Source: Brumimicrobium sp033722555 (lineage in GTDB: Bacteria > Bacteroidota > Bacteroidia > Flavobacteriales_D > Crocinitomicaceae). From it: 19,590 bases of DNA. Every line of letters starts with the position of its first letter. Position 1 is the first letter of the stretch. Positions 1-7,322 of the stretch are shown here, in pieces. Under the pieces are notes generated by a model. It saw only the letters and a program-made list of their open reading frames with translations. It was not told the origin of the DNA and made no database searches. The stretch is taken from assembly GCA_033722555.1 (NCBI GenBank), contig JAWVYS010000051.1:1-19590 (forward strand), in the 5' to 3' direction. The position numbers and the translations under genes are program-made.

Positions 1-255
1 GTTAAACTCCTTTTGAACGAGGTGGATAATTTACCCGTAAAAGGAAACTTAGGGGCCGTATCTACAGGTTCTCTGGTAAAAACAAACAGAGGACTTTACC
101 TAATAGGGCCCGGCCTGGGAAAAATTACAATCGATAACGAAATAATATTTGCTATTTCAACGGCTTCACCTTTAGGCAATATATTATTTGGAAAAAGTGA
201 GGGAGAACAGATAGAATTAAACGGAATCATTCATTCCATTCTGGAAATCGGATAA
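1..255 (+). CDS. GreA/GreB C-terminal-domain protein (5' truncated by window edge)
   Basis: The reading frame is open from base 1 and ends with TAA at 253-255, so the start lies upstream of the window. The visible 84 residues fit the FKBP-like C-terminal domain of GreA/GreB transcript-cleavage factors: a beta-rich stretch with GPGLGKI, then the hallmark ISTASPLGN followed by LFGKSEGEQIEL and a final hydrophobic strand. In Bacteroidota this domain occurs in short stand-alone proteins, often mis-named 3-oxoacyl-ACP synthase in databases (from memory). In true Gre factors the N-terminal coiled coil carries the RNA-polymerase-active acidic tip. Whether this protein has one cannot be seen here, so cleavage activity is not implied. 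A hairpin follows 10 bases after the stop. Confidence 0.75.
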   Translation, partial: VKLLLNEVDNLPVKGNLGAVSTGSLVKTNRGLYLIGPGLGKITIDNEIIFAISTASPLGNILFGKSEGEQIELNGIIHSILEIG

Positions 256-265
256 TATAAAAAGC

Positions 266-289
266 GAAACCCTCTTCGCAGAGGGTTTC
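266..289. terminator. Hairpin terminator between convergent genes
   Basis: A perfect 10-bp stem (266-275 with 280-289) encloses a TCGC tetraloop. On the minus strand the stem is followed by a T-rich run (complement of the A-run at 258-263), the classic intrinsic terminator form. On the plus strand the 3' flank is not T-rich. It lies just after the GreA-like stop, but about 180 bases past the stop of the minus-strand cyclo-ligase gene, so it probably serves both directions. Confidence 0.7.
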
Positions 290-469
290 TATGTGCTAAA
301 ACTACCTATTGGGTATTATAGATCATGTAGGTACAATCCCTATAAATACCACTCAAAAATCTTAATTATTCTTTTCTTAACGGGGTTTTAAATGTTAAAA
401 AAGAAGATGAATTTTACGAAATGTTAAAATTTCACAGATTTAAGTCCCTGAATTTGTCGATTATTGGGT

Positions 470-1039
470 TTATCGACATTCAACGACCTTAAAGGGGGTA
501 ACAACAAAATCAAGAGGAATATCTGTTTCTTCAACATCTTCAATTTCGGAAGACAGCTCTTCGAACAAATACAGTCCGACAAACCTGGTTGTTGGAGAAC
601 ACGCACTCAGGAATCTGTCGTAATAGCCTTTGCCGTATCCTACTCTGTTCCCTTTAGTATCTACCGTTAATAATGGAACGATGACCATATCTATTTGCTC
701 AGGAAGAAGTTCCGGTCCATCAACCGGTTCAGGAATTCCCCAACGATTGTTGCGGATTTCACTCTCCTTTTCGAATACGACATGCTTCATGGTTCCGTTT
801 GTGAGATCAGAAACAGGGGTACAAATGATATTATTCAAGGCATTCAGTTTTTCTATCAACGGATAGGTGTTGACCTCTTTGAACTTGAGAATAGGCAGGA
901 ATACACTAATTCTTAAGCCTTCCGGCTTGAAATAAGCAATTAGATTACCAGCTATTTCGAGGGAAAGCGTGCTTATTTCCTCAGGACTTATTTTCTCGCG
1001 TTTCGCCTTAAAGATCGTGCGTAGTTCGGACTTTTTCAT
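470..1039 (-). CDS. 5-formyltetrahydrofolate cyclo-ligase
   Basis: The 189-residue product matches the MTHFS/YgfA family in length and motifs. There is a Lys/Arg-rich N-terminal helix (residues 8-15, the region that contacts ATP and substrate phosphates in the family), WGIPEP at 100-105, and the signature GYGKGYYDR at 134-142. The enzyme converts 5-formyl-THF to 5,10-methenyl-THF using ATP, returning stored folate to the one-carbon pool in the cytoplasm. Its ATG (1037-1039) lies 3 bases after the stop of the upstream ybaB-like gene, so the two are almost certainly co-transcribed and probably translationally coupled. The family has several names (fau, ygfA, mthfs), so no symbol is given. Confidence 0.93.
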   Translation of the reverse strand: MKKSELRTIFKAKREKISPEEISTLSLEIAGNLIAYFKPEGLRISVFLPILKFKEVNTYPLIEKLNALNNIICTPVSDLTNGTMKHVVFEKESEIRNNRWGIPEPVDGPELLPEQIDMVIVPLLTVDTKGNRVGYGKGYYDRFLSACSPTTRFVGLYLFEELSSEIEDVEETDIPLDFVVTPFKVVECR

Positions 1040-1042
1040 GGA

Positions 1043-1342
1043 TCACATTCCGGGTAAAAATCCCTGAGCCGCCTTGGCCATTTCTGATTCATTTACTTTG
1101 TCTGCCGCTTCGATTGCACGGTTCAAGGCTACCGTTAACAAATCCTCAAGATCTTCCTTTTCCATATTGCCGAGATCACAATTTATAGTAAGTTTCTTCA
1201 GTCTTCTGTTACCGTTCATATCAACCAGAATGAGGTTTCCCCCGGCTTCCCCCTGAACCGTTATCTTCTCAAGCTTTTCCTTCGTTTCAGCAGCCTGAGT
1301 TTGCATTTGCTGTAATTTAGCCATTAAATCCTTTCCGAACAT
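1043..1342 (-). CDS. YbaB/EbfC family nucleoid-associated protein
   Basis: The 99-residue product has the YbaB/EbfC layout. A Gln/Lys-rich N-terminal helix (MAKLQQMQTQ, residues 7-16) is followed by a three-strand sheet with VQGEAGG and NGNRRLKKL, then a C-terminal helix containing LNRAIEAADKV and ending in a short Gly/Pro/Met tail (GFLPGM). Family members are small dimeric cytoplasmic DNA-binding proteins that coat the nucleoid. In many bacteria they sit beside dnaX-recR. Here the partner is instead the folate cyclo-ligase, 3 bases downstream. The start at 1340-1342 gives the standard family N-terminus (MFGKDLM). A weak Bacteroidota -7-like sequence (7 of 8 to TAnnTTTG) reads on this strand around 1365-1372. 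I do not call it as a promoter. Confidence 0.92.
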   Translation of the reverse strand: MFGKDLMAKLQQMQTQAAETKEKLEKITVQGEAGGNLILVDMNGNRRLKKLTINCDLGNMEKEDLEDLLTVALNRAIEAADKVNESEMAKAAQGFLPGM

Positions 1343-1474
1343 TGAATCAATTATTTTGATTTGACAAATATTTAATTTCGAACTTATTTATATGCACAGG
1401 TGTTTAAATTACAAATATTTCCTATTTTACAAACCGTTGAGAGACAAAATTCGTTAGGGTTTACAGATTACAGT

Positions 1475-2524
1475 ATGAAAATAAAATATTCCTCAATATT
1501 AATTCTTTTTCTCACGGCTCTTTTGGGTTACGGATTTTTTCATTTTTCCGATAAAGGCACTTCCGGGTTTTCAAAATTAACCCTGCGCTTTGAAGATCTT
1601 GCGGTGACAGAAATCGAAATAAAATTAGGTGCTGATGCTCCACAGCATTATATTCAATCGTACGACGAAAAACTTGCCCGAGCCGGAGAAAAACTTATTA
1701 AAGAAGGAAGTGCCGATTATAACGGGAAAAGCGGAAAAATAATTTCCTCCTATTTCAACTGTACGGACTGTCATAATTTATACAGAGAAACCGATGACCT
1801 TACGGAACAAGATCCACAAAAGAGACTCGATTACCTCGTCGAACATAAGCTCCCGTATACAGCAGGCTCTACCTTTTTCGGGATTTATAACAGAAATAGT
1901 TTTTATAACGGGGACTATGACAAAAAATACGGCGAGCTGGTTTATGATGCGAGAGATACATTAACAAATGCTGTTCAGCTTTGTGCAAAATACTGCGCAT
2001 CAGGGCGATACCTTGAACAATGGGAGCTGGATGCCATCATGCATTTTTTCAAAAAAGAAGAGTTAAAAATCAGTGATCTCAGAATGACTGAAAAGGAAAT
2101 AGCTACCGTGCAAAGTGCTTTCGAAAAGAATCAAAACAAAGACGAAGCGCTTAAACTCATTAGATCCAAATATCCTCGTGCCTTCGGAGCTACATTTACA
2201 GGTGCATTGCCTGAAAATGAACGAAAATACGGTGAAAACGGCGATATCAGCAACGGTGAAAAAATTTATTCATCTGCCTGCCTTTATTGTCATGAGAACT
2301 CACGGGTAACTTATTTGAACCTCAACGATGACGTCCTAAGCGGAAAATATCTATGGAAACATCGAGAAGGGTATGATGATCTTTCCATTTATCAGGTCGT
2401 ACGTTGGGGAACATATCCGATCATAGGCAGAAAACAGTACATGCCTCTTTATACTAAAGAGAAAATGTCCAACAAACAGTTAGAGGACCTCATGGCATAT
2501 ATTAAACATTTAGCTAACAAATGA
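1475..2524 (+). CDS. Exported di-heme cytochrome c
   Basis: With the ATG at 1475 the product has 349 residues and starts with a Lys-containing hydrophobic segment (KIKYSSILILFLTALLGYGF), a signal peptide or membrane anchor. An in-frame GTG at 1400 would add 25 residues ahead of that segment and is less likely. Two haem c sites are visible: CTDCH at residues 96-100 and CLYCH at 269-273. The probable Met axial ligand of the second haem is M323, in QYMPLY. The first domain has a Bacteroidota pattern I recall (FGIYNRNSFYNGDYDKKYG) and a CX3C pair (QLCAKYC) that could form a disulfide. It should act in the periplasm as an electron carrier. Its TGA overlaps the next gene's ATG (ATGA), making it the first gene of a tight four-gene operon. 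Confidence 0.88.
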   Translation: MKIKYSSILILFLTALLGYGFFHFSDKGTSGFSKLTLRFEDLAVTEIEIKLGADAPQHYIQSYDEKLARAGEKLIKEGSADYNGKSGKIISSYFNCTDCHNLYRETDDLTEQDPQKRLDYLVEHKLPYTAGSTFFGIYNRNSFYNGDYDKKYGELVYDARDTLTNAVQLCAKYCASGRYLEQWELDAIMHFFKKEELKISDLRMTEKEIATVQSAFEKNQNKDEALKLIRSKYPRAFGATFTGALPENERKYGENGDISNGEKIYSSACLYCHENSRVTYLNLNDDVLSGKYLWKHREGYDDLSIYQVVRWGTYPIIGRKQYMPLYTKEKMSNKQLEDLMAYIKHLANK

Positions 2525-3438
2525 AAAAAACAGCAATCTTTTTCTTGACAGCCCTTGCAGTTTTAACCCGGGTATTTACTTTCGGACAAGAGGATAAAGA
2601 ATTCGTGAATGATGATATACCTGCTAAAGAAGAGCGTAAATACGTATCAGAAACTTTTTCTAATGTCCATGTGATAAACGGCCATTCGACCCAGACGCTG
2701 AAAAAGAGAGAATGGAGATATATTATTGCACATCGTTTCGGTGACGCACTAGGTGATAATGGCGGTATACAAACAGCCTTCGGATTCGATAATGCCTCTG
2801 ACATTCGTATAGGTTTTGACATGGGGCTAACAGACAACTTAATGATAGGAATAGCGCGTTTGAAGGGAGCTGCGCAACCTTATCGTTCAATTCTTGAAGG
2901 GTTTGCCAAATACAGGTTTCTAACGCAGACTGAAAACAATGAAATCCCCGTATCCGCAGCTTTTACAGGAACCATTTATGGCACTTATATGCCAAAAAGT
3001 GAGAACATTGCTTCGGTTACCCACTTTGACAGATTTGAACACCGAATAATGTATGCTTCGCAACTTTCCATATCCCGGAAACTTCATCCCCGTTTCAGCG
3101 TGATTCTCATGCCAACCTATGTTCATCGGAATCTCGTTGAACAAAATGATCAGAATGGATTGTTTGCACTTGGAGGTGCTGCGAGAGTGAGGGTAAGTAA
3201 AAGTATAGGCCTAATTGGAGAGTATTTTTACACATTCAGTAAACCCGATTTACGTGAAGGATATAAGAACAGTTTAGGTCTGGCTTTGGAATGGATTACA
3301 AACGGCCATCATTTTACTTTCAATTTTACCAACTCCAGAGGTTTCGGCGAACTCCAGTATATAGCTCTCACGGAGGCTGACTGGCTGGAAGGCGAATTCA
3401 GACTAGGCTTCACTATTACCCGAACTTTTAAATACTGA
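2521..3438 (+). CDS. DUF5777-family outer-membrane beta-barrel protein
   Basis: The 305-residue product has a signal peptide (MKKTAIFFLTALAVLTR, probable cleavage near FGQ at 21-23). A run of amphipathic beta strands rich in aromatic and Gly residues follows, ending in a C-terminal aromatic (TFKY), as outer-membrane barrels do. The segments around residues 67-100 (the EWRYIIAHRFGD and IRIGFDMGL areas), TFNFTNSRGFGELQY and FRLGFTITRTF fit the DUF5777 family as I remember it. That family is Bacteroidota-specific and commonly lies next to c-type cytochrome genes. The molecular role is not established. Here it overlaps the upstream cytochrome gene by 4 bases and is followed after 2 bases by a haem-motif lipoprotein. 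That makes a porin-like housing or partner for electron carriers a reasonable guess. Confidence 0.8.
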   Translation: MKKTAIFFLTALAVLTRVFTFGQEDKEFVNDDIPAKEERKYVSETFSNVHVINGHSTQTLKKREWRYIIAHRFGDALGDNGGIQTAFGFDNASDIRIGFDMGLTDNLMIGIARLKGAAQPYRSILEGFAKYRFLTQTENNEIPVSAAFTGTIYGTYMPKSENIASVTHFDRFEHRIMYASQLSISRKLHPRFSVILMPTYVHRNLVEQNDQNGLFALGGAARVRVSKSIGLIGEYFYTFSKPDLREGYKNSLGLALEWITNGHHFTFNFTNSRGFGELQYIALTEADWLEGEFRLGFTITRTFKY

Positions 3439-3440
3439 TT

Positions 3441-3803
3441 ATGAAACGTAATCTCATTCTCTTGTTTTTCATCGCATGCTCGTTTTCGGCCTGTAGAAAA
3501 GATAAAGTAAAAAGCGGTGTTATCATAGACAGTGACTGTCCCGAAGAGATCTCATTCTCCGGTGATATTTTACCCATTATTAATAACAACTGTAATACTT
3601 CGGGATGTCATAACGCCGCCGCTCAATCCGGAGGTTATGTATTCGAAACACATGCTCAGATAAGTGCAGATGCCACGATCATGTCAGACGTTATGCATCA
3701 CGAAGGTGGATTTTTACCCATGCCACAAGGTCAACCGAAACTTGACGATTCTTTATTGTTGAAATTCGACTGCTGGGTGAAACAAGGGAAACAAAACAAT
3801 TGA
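3441..3803 (+). CDS. Lipoprotein with CX4CH haem-type motif
   Basis: The 120-residue product has a short hydrophobic N-terminus and a probable lipobox ending at C18 (SFSAC followed by RKD), so the mature protein should be a lipid-anchored envelope protein. The core carries SFSGDILPIINNNC then C51-NTSG-C56-H57, a CX4CH haem-binding motif in place of CXXCH. M94 in LPMP is a candidate distal ligand. C33 and C111 are two further cysteines that could pair. The pattern I-PI-C-CH followed by MP and a final CWVKQG resembles small cytochrome-like lipoproteins common in Bacteroidota (from memory). Gene spacing is 2 bases from the upstream barrel gene and 13 bases to the next gene, so it is firmly inside the operon. 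Whether haem is actually bound is inferred, not shown. Confidence 0.78.
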   Translation: MKRNLILLFFIACSFSACRKDKVKSGVIIDSDCPEEISFSGDILPIINNNCNTSGCHNAAAQSGGYVFETHAQISADATIMSDVMHHEGGFLPMPQGQPKLDDSLLLKFDCWVKQGKQNN

Positions 3804-3816
3804 TAAAAAAATAACG

Positions 3817-4695
3817 ATGAAAAATAAATTCGAATACTTCCTTTTTGCTGTACTCATTGTGCTTGCATCCTCGGCATTTATATCGAAAGAAGGAAGGCAG
3901 GGAAAAGTTTCTGCTTTTCATGGCATGAATAAGTTAAATACCTCGGGATCCCCTGCTGCCAGGACTGGGGCACCGGGAGAAAGCAACTGTACATCCTGTC
4001 ATTCCGGAAGTGTACAGGACGGCAACAATGGCATTAATAGTTTGATTTTGACCTCTGGAGGCAACGAATACCTACCCGGTCAAACCAACGAAATGATACT
4101 CACACTGAACAACAGTGCTGCAAAAAACGGTTTTCAGCTCGTGGCAATTAATACTTCGGAAGAAATGGCCGGGGCTTTTGTTATTACGGACAACACAAAT
4201 ACTCAAATGGTGTCAAGCGCATTTCTGAATCGCCTGTATGTTACACACAAGGCAGCCGGAACCACGACAAATTCTTGGACCTTCGACTGGGAAGCCCCGG
4301 CAGAAGGCGGTGACGTTACTTTTTATGTTGCAACAAACAAAACCAACTCTTCGAATTCCTCTTCGGGAGATGTAATTTTTCTTTCTCAGCATATCTTCAC
4401 AGCTCCGGACCTAACGGGCACAAAAGAGGAAGTAAAGGAGTCTATACCCTTGAATCTGTATTTCGATAGAAAAAACAACGCACTCAATATTCATTTCGAA
4501 CTTTCGGAAAGCGGACTGATTGCTTTCAATGTTGTTGGTTTGGACGGAAAGTCGGTTTACTTTGAAGAAAATAAAGTCTATGCATCCGGTAATAATCAAA
4601 CAGCACTGAATCTCCCGCAGGACATCAAAAATGGAGTCTATATTCTAACGATGTTTCTAGACAATAAAGCCGTTTCGAAAAAATTCAAAATATAG
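3817..4695 (+). CDS. CXXCH choice-of-anchor-V protein with T9SS-like C-terminal domain
   Basis: The 292-residue product starts with a signal peptide (hydrophobic 8-21). An N-terminal module reads SGSPAARTGAPGESN followed by CTSCH at residues 58-62 and SG, the hallmark of the choice-of-anchor-V family (name from memory). Residues about 75-195 form a Ser/Thr/Asn-rich beta domain with a Reeler-like look (WTFDWEAP at 154-161). The last roughly 85 residues resemble a type A T9SS sorting domain, ending NGVYILTMF...KKFKI, but the usual YPNP entry motif is replaced by LYFDRKNN. Export across the outer membrane and surface display are therefore likely but not certain. A single CXXCH implies one covalent haem if the periplasmic maturation system recognises it. 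It is the last gene of the operon. Its stop faces the next gene's stop across only 10 bases, with no obvious terminator hairpin. Confidence 0.82.
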   Translation: MKNKFEYFLFAVLIVLASSAFISKEGRQGKVSAFHGMNKLNTSGSPAARTGAPGESNCTSCHSGSVQDGNNGINSLILTSGGNEYLPGQTNEMILTLNNSAAKNGFQLVAINTSEEMAGAFVITDNTNTQMVSSAFLNRLYVTHKAAGTTTNSWTFDWEAPAEGGDVTFYVATNKTNSSNSSSGDVIFLSQHIFTAPDLTGTKEEVKESIPLNLYFDRKNNALNIHFELSESGLIAFNVVGLDGKSVYFEENKVYASGNNQTALNLPQDIKNGVYILTMFLDNKAVSKKFKI

Positions 4696-4705
4696 GTTGG
4701 ATCTG

Positions 4706-6793
4706 TTACCTTTTGATAATCTTATGATTTTTCAGGATCTGACCCTCGGAAACGAGTACCAGGTTATAAGTTCCCCCGGCCAGAGGAATGAGCGAGAAAG
4801 TGAACTCATTGAGACCCGATTTAGCGGGAAGTTCGGCAAGTTCTTTTACAAGTCTTCCGCGGGAATCGTATAGCAAAGCTTCTACTATTCCGTCCTGAGC
4901 CATTTCGAACTGAACAGCTGCAAAATCACCTGCAGGATTAGGATATACATTGCCGTTGTCAAGAGGACTAATCGGTACAACCAGTGATTTTGTTAATTCA
5001 CATCCTCTATTATCCTTCACGGTACAAGTTATTGTATCACCGGTACAGAAACCATTTACAGAATTATCGGTTGTCGAACCACCGCCGTTCCAGGTATACG
5101 TGTATGGAGGATGGCCGTATTGCACCTGAGCGAAAATTCGGTTGTTGCAAAAATTCTGCGGTAATGCAACCGTTAGATCGAAATCAAGGGCGGTCGAATC
5201 AGGACTTTTAAGAACGGCGCAATAACCGCTGTTCGACTTGCTTTGCAATGCAAGATAACCAAAAGAATAAACCGTTCCGTCGTCATTGAATTTACGCTGT
5301 AAACCGTAATAATCTCCCCATCGTTCATAACCGGTAGGTAATCGATCAACGTAGTTATATCCTTCTTTCACCTGAAGTACCTGAGAATACATTCTCTCAT
5401 TGTTACAGTATATTGCAGAGTTCCCGGGAAAATCCGTGAACGATGAATGATCGAAAGCGATGATTACCTCCCTGTCACAATCTTCGTTACCCGACCAGGC
5501 AATGTTCGGATAACCGAAATCTTTTATTGAATCTCCGATTATATTCGCTGTGACCGCAGGTGAATTAAATACGTTACTGACAAGACCGTGATAAACTGCA
5601 CAAAAGCCAGTAGCCGGATTCATGGTGTTTCCGACAAACTGAATTTCATCGTCAATAAGCACGGCACCGAGAACGCGCGCATCGTTTGTTTGTAAACCGT
5701 TATTAGGATCAGATGTATCCGTATCGAACTGTCTGGCATTTGGTGGAACGCCATAAGCAACGTCGCTCACAAGAGGTTCTACTGAAAGATTCCCGTCGGT
5801 TAGTTCAAGAAAAAAAATAGTATCGTTACTCACGTCAAAATTCCTGTTCGAAAGGAGAAAAAGAGTTTCTGCATTACCGCCACCTCCTTGAACTGTATGA
5901 AGATTACGTATGTAATTACCTCCATAGGTAATATTATCATACAGCACGGCATTTATCGAGGTTTCACCTGAAAAACCGGCTTTTTTATCCATCTCCCAGA
6001 TAATACTCCCGTCAAAACCCGTTTGCCACGGTTCATTAGGAATGATTAAATTCCCCGTGAAATATAGTTTATCATGCGTCAGGGAAATCGCCGGAAAGTC
6101 CGTCCAGCGATTATTGTTTAATGGATTTCCGGGTAAATTATAAATGTACCATGGATCATTAGGATCATTCGAACTGCTGAAGCATACAATCACTTCACTT
6201 TTGGAAGGATCACTGTCTTTAAGTAAAACTAGTACAAACTTATCTTCTTCGGCGTCATAGATTAGTTTCGGATCATAATAAGAGCTTGTTGAGAAGCCGT
6301 CCACAAAATCTCTCAAAAATATTCGATACGAAGGAAAAACCGCAGTATCTGAATTCATGTCATGCGCATAAACGACTGAATTCATTGCTACGACTACAAT
6401 TCCTTCATTTGAAACAGCCAGTGTATTATCACTTGGTATTCCCGCAATTATAGGAAAAGGATTTCCCGAAGGATGATAATATACGGGTTCAAATGTGTTT
6501 CCGATTATGGGGGTTTCCTGTGTTTTCTCTATTGGTTTCGGTAGGTCAGGCTTTTGTTGACGCTGATATTCCCTTGCTTTAATCTTTTGATCAAGAAGGT
6601 GTGATTTCTCTGATCTGCCTCCCGGATAAGGAGCTTCCAGATTATGGATGACCGGATTAAAACTTTCCTCTATCTCCGACGGAAAAACCGTTTTATCTCT
6701 TGAAATAGAAAATTCTTTTTTACGAATCTCCTGAGCTAAAAGATCATTCTGAAATAAGGAACAGATAAAAAGTAGCGTAATCAGTCGCATCAT
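4706..6793 (-). CDS. Large secreted T9SS type A protein of unknown function
   Basis: The 695-residue product has a signal peptide (MMRLITLLFICSLFQ, cleavage near A20), then a polar, Pro-rich, charged linker (about 30-100). A long beta-rich region (about 105-530) contains repeated aromatic-Asp motifs such as NNRWTDFPAI (227-236) and YERWGDYYGL (489-498), compatible with a beta-propeller, though I cannot count blades. Residues about 535-608 look like a SprB-type repeat (PPYTYTWNGGGS, then DNRGCEL). The C-terminus from VYPNP (616-620) to KNHKIIKR is a standard type A T9SS sorting domain. The protein should be exported by Sec and then T9SS to the surface or medium. No catalytic motif was recognised. 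It is monocistronic as far as visible and converges with the cytochrome operon. Confidence 0.85.
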   Translation of the reverse strand: MMRLITLLFICSLFQNDLLAQEIRKKEFSISRDKTVFPSEIEESFNPVIHNLEAPYPGGRSEKSHLLDQKIKAREYQRQQKPDLPKPIEKTQETPIIGNTFEPVYYHPSGNPFPIIAGIPSDNTLAVSNEGIVVVAMNSVVYAHDMNSDTAVFPSYRIFLRDFVDGFSTSSYYDPKLIYDAEEDKFVLVLLKDSDPSKSEVIVCFSSSNDPNDPWYIYNLPGNPLNNNRWTDFPAISLTHDKLYFTGNLIIPNEPWQTGFDGSIIWEMDKKAGFSGETSINAVLYDNITYGGNYIRNLHTVQGGGGNAETLFLLSNRNFDVSNDTIFFLELTDGNLSVEPLVSDVAYGVPPNARQFDTDTSDPNNGLQTNDARVLGAVLIDDEIQFVGNTMNPATGFCAVYHGLVSNVFNSPAVTANIIGDSIKDFGYPNIAWSGNEDCDREVIIAFDHSSFTDFPGNSAIYCNNERMYSQVLQVKEGYNYVDRLPTGYERWGDYYGLQRKFNDDGTVYSFGYLALQSKSNSGYCAVLKSPDSTALDFDLTVALPQNFCNNRIFAQVQYGHPPYTYTWNGGGSTTDNSVNGFCTGDTITCTVKDNRGCELTKSLVVPISPLDNGNVYPNPAGDFAAVQFEMAQDGIVEALLYDSRGRLVKELAELPAKSGLNEFTFSLIPLAGGTYNLVLVSEGQILKNHKIIKR

Positions 6794-6891
6794 AACATAT
6801 TGTTGATAATTCTATTAAATGTATAAATTTTTTAGGGATTTTGAGAAGGAAAAAATTGCCCGTAGCTATTTCGGATCGGAATATTGCATCC

Positions 6892-6903
6892 TTCTAATTA
6901 GAA
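6892..6903. promoter_or_regulatory. 12-bp perfect palindrome, possible operator
   Basis: TTCTAATTAGAA is a perfect 12-bp palindrome in the AT-rich 247-base gap between two divergent genes, the T9SS protein starting at 6793 and the small lipoprotein at 7041. Its position about 100 bases upstream of one start and 140 of the other suits a regulator site. Short AT-rich palindromes also arise by chance, and no regulator can be named. Confidence 0.2.
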
Positions 6904-7040
6904 ATGATTGAAAATATTATATTTTAAAATACTGATTTAGTGCGATTTAAGATACTACTTCTAAAAAAAGACAAAATATTTTATGGAATACGATAAAAAG
7001 GTTCCCTTTAAAGTAACAACAACACAAAAACTATAAAACA

Positions 7041-7214
7041 ATGACTAAAACGACAAAAAAGCTCATCGCGCTCGCATCTCTATCAATATTTTTAGTAAGC
7101 TGTGGCGGACACGGCGTTTGTGACGCATATTCCTATTACGATTATAAAAAGGAAGCGAAAGAAATCAAGGAAAATACCCCTCAAAAAAACCATACTGAAA
7201 ACGGCACAATTTAA
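7041..7214 (+). CDS. Small lipoprotein, 57 residues
   Basis: An ATG at 7041 opens a 57-codon frame ending in TAA. The product has a Lys-rich n-region (MTKTTKK), a hydrophobic core (LIALASLSIFL) and a lipobox ending LVSC with Cys21, so the mature peptide would be only about 37 residues. The mature part starts CGGHGVCDAYSYYDYKK and becomes Lys/Glu/Asn-rich. From memory, very short Bacteroidota lipoproteins with an SCG...CDAY start exist, with no known function. The mature Cys27 is a possible disulfide or metal ligand. A good Rho-independent terminator follows about 70 bases downstream, supporting a real monocistronic gene. An overlapping frame at 7102-7314 lacks a signal and is a shadow of this gene. 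Confidence 0.7.
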   Translation: MTKTTKKLIALASLSIFLVSCGGHGVCDAYSYYDYKKEAKEIKENTPQKNHTENGTI

Positions 7215-7286
7215 TACTGATAATCGAAAGAGCATGGTCGATTATCACTTCCTGGTCAACAGACCAATTCAAACAACAACAAAAGA

Positions 7287-7312
7287 AGCCTCGCATAAGC
7301 GGGGCTTTTTTT
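7287..7312 (+). terminator. Rho-independent terminator of the small lipoprotein gene
   Basis: The arms AGCCTCGC (7287-7294) and GCGGGGCT (7299-7306) form an 8-bp stem with one T-G wobble around an ATAA loop. The stem is followed directly by a T-run to 7312. It lies about 70 bases past the small lipoprotein stop on the plus strand. Confidence 0.85.
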
Positions 7313-7322
7313 AAATAAAAAA

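Noticed and set aside
457..478. Inverted repeat GTCGAT/ATCGAC across the cyclo-ligase stop codon
   Set aside because: It is a 6-bp stem with a 10-base loop and no T-run, likely chance. The better terminator is at 266-289.
1400..1474. Upstream in-frame GTG extension of the di-heme cytochrome
   Set aside because: It puts 25 polar residues ahead of a clear signal sequence. The ATG at 1475 gives a normal Lys-hydrophobic N-terminus.
7102..7314. 70-codon plus-strand frame overlapping the small lipoprotein gene
   Set aside because: It is Lys/Thr-rich, has no signal or family pattern, and its end runs into the terminator hairpin. The other frame has a perfect lipobox.
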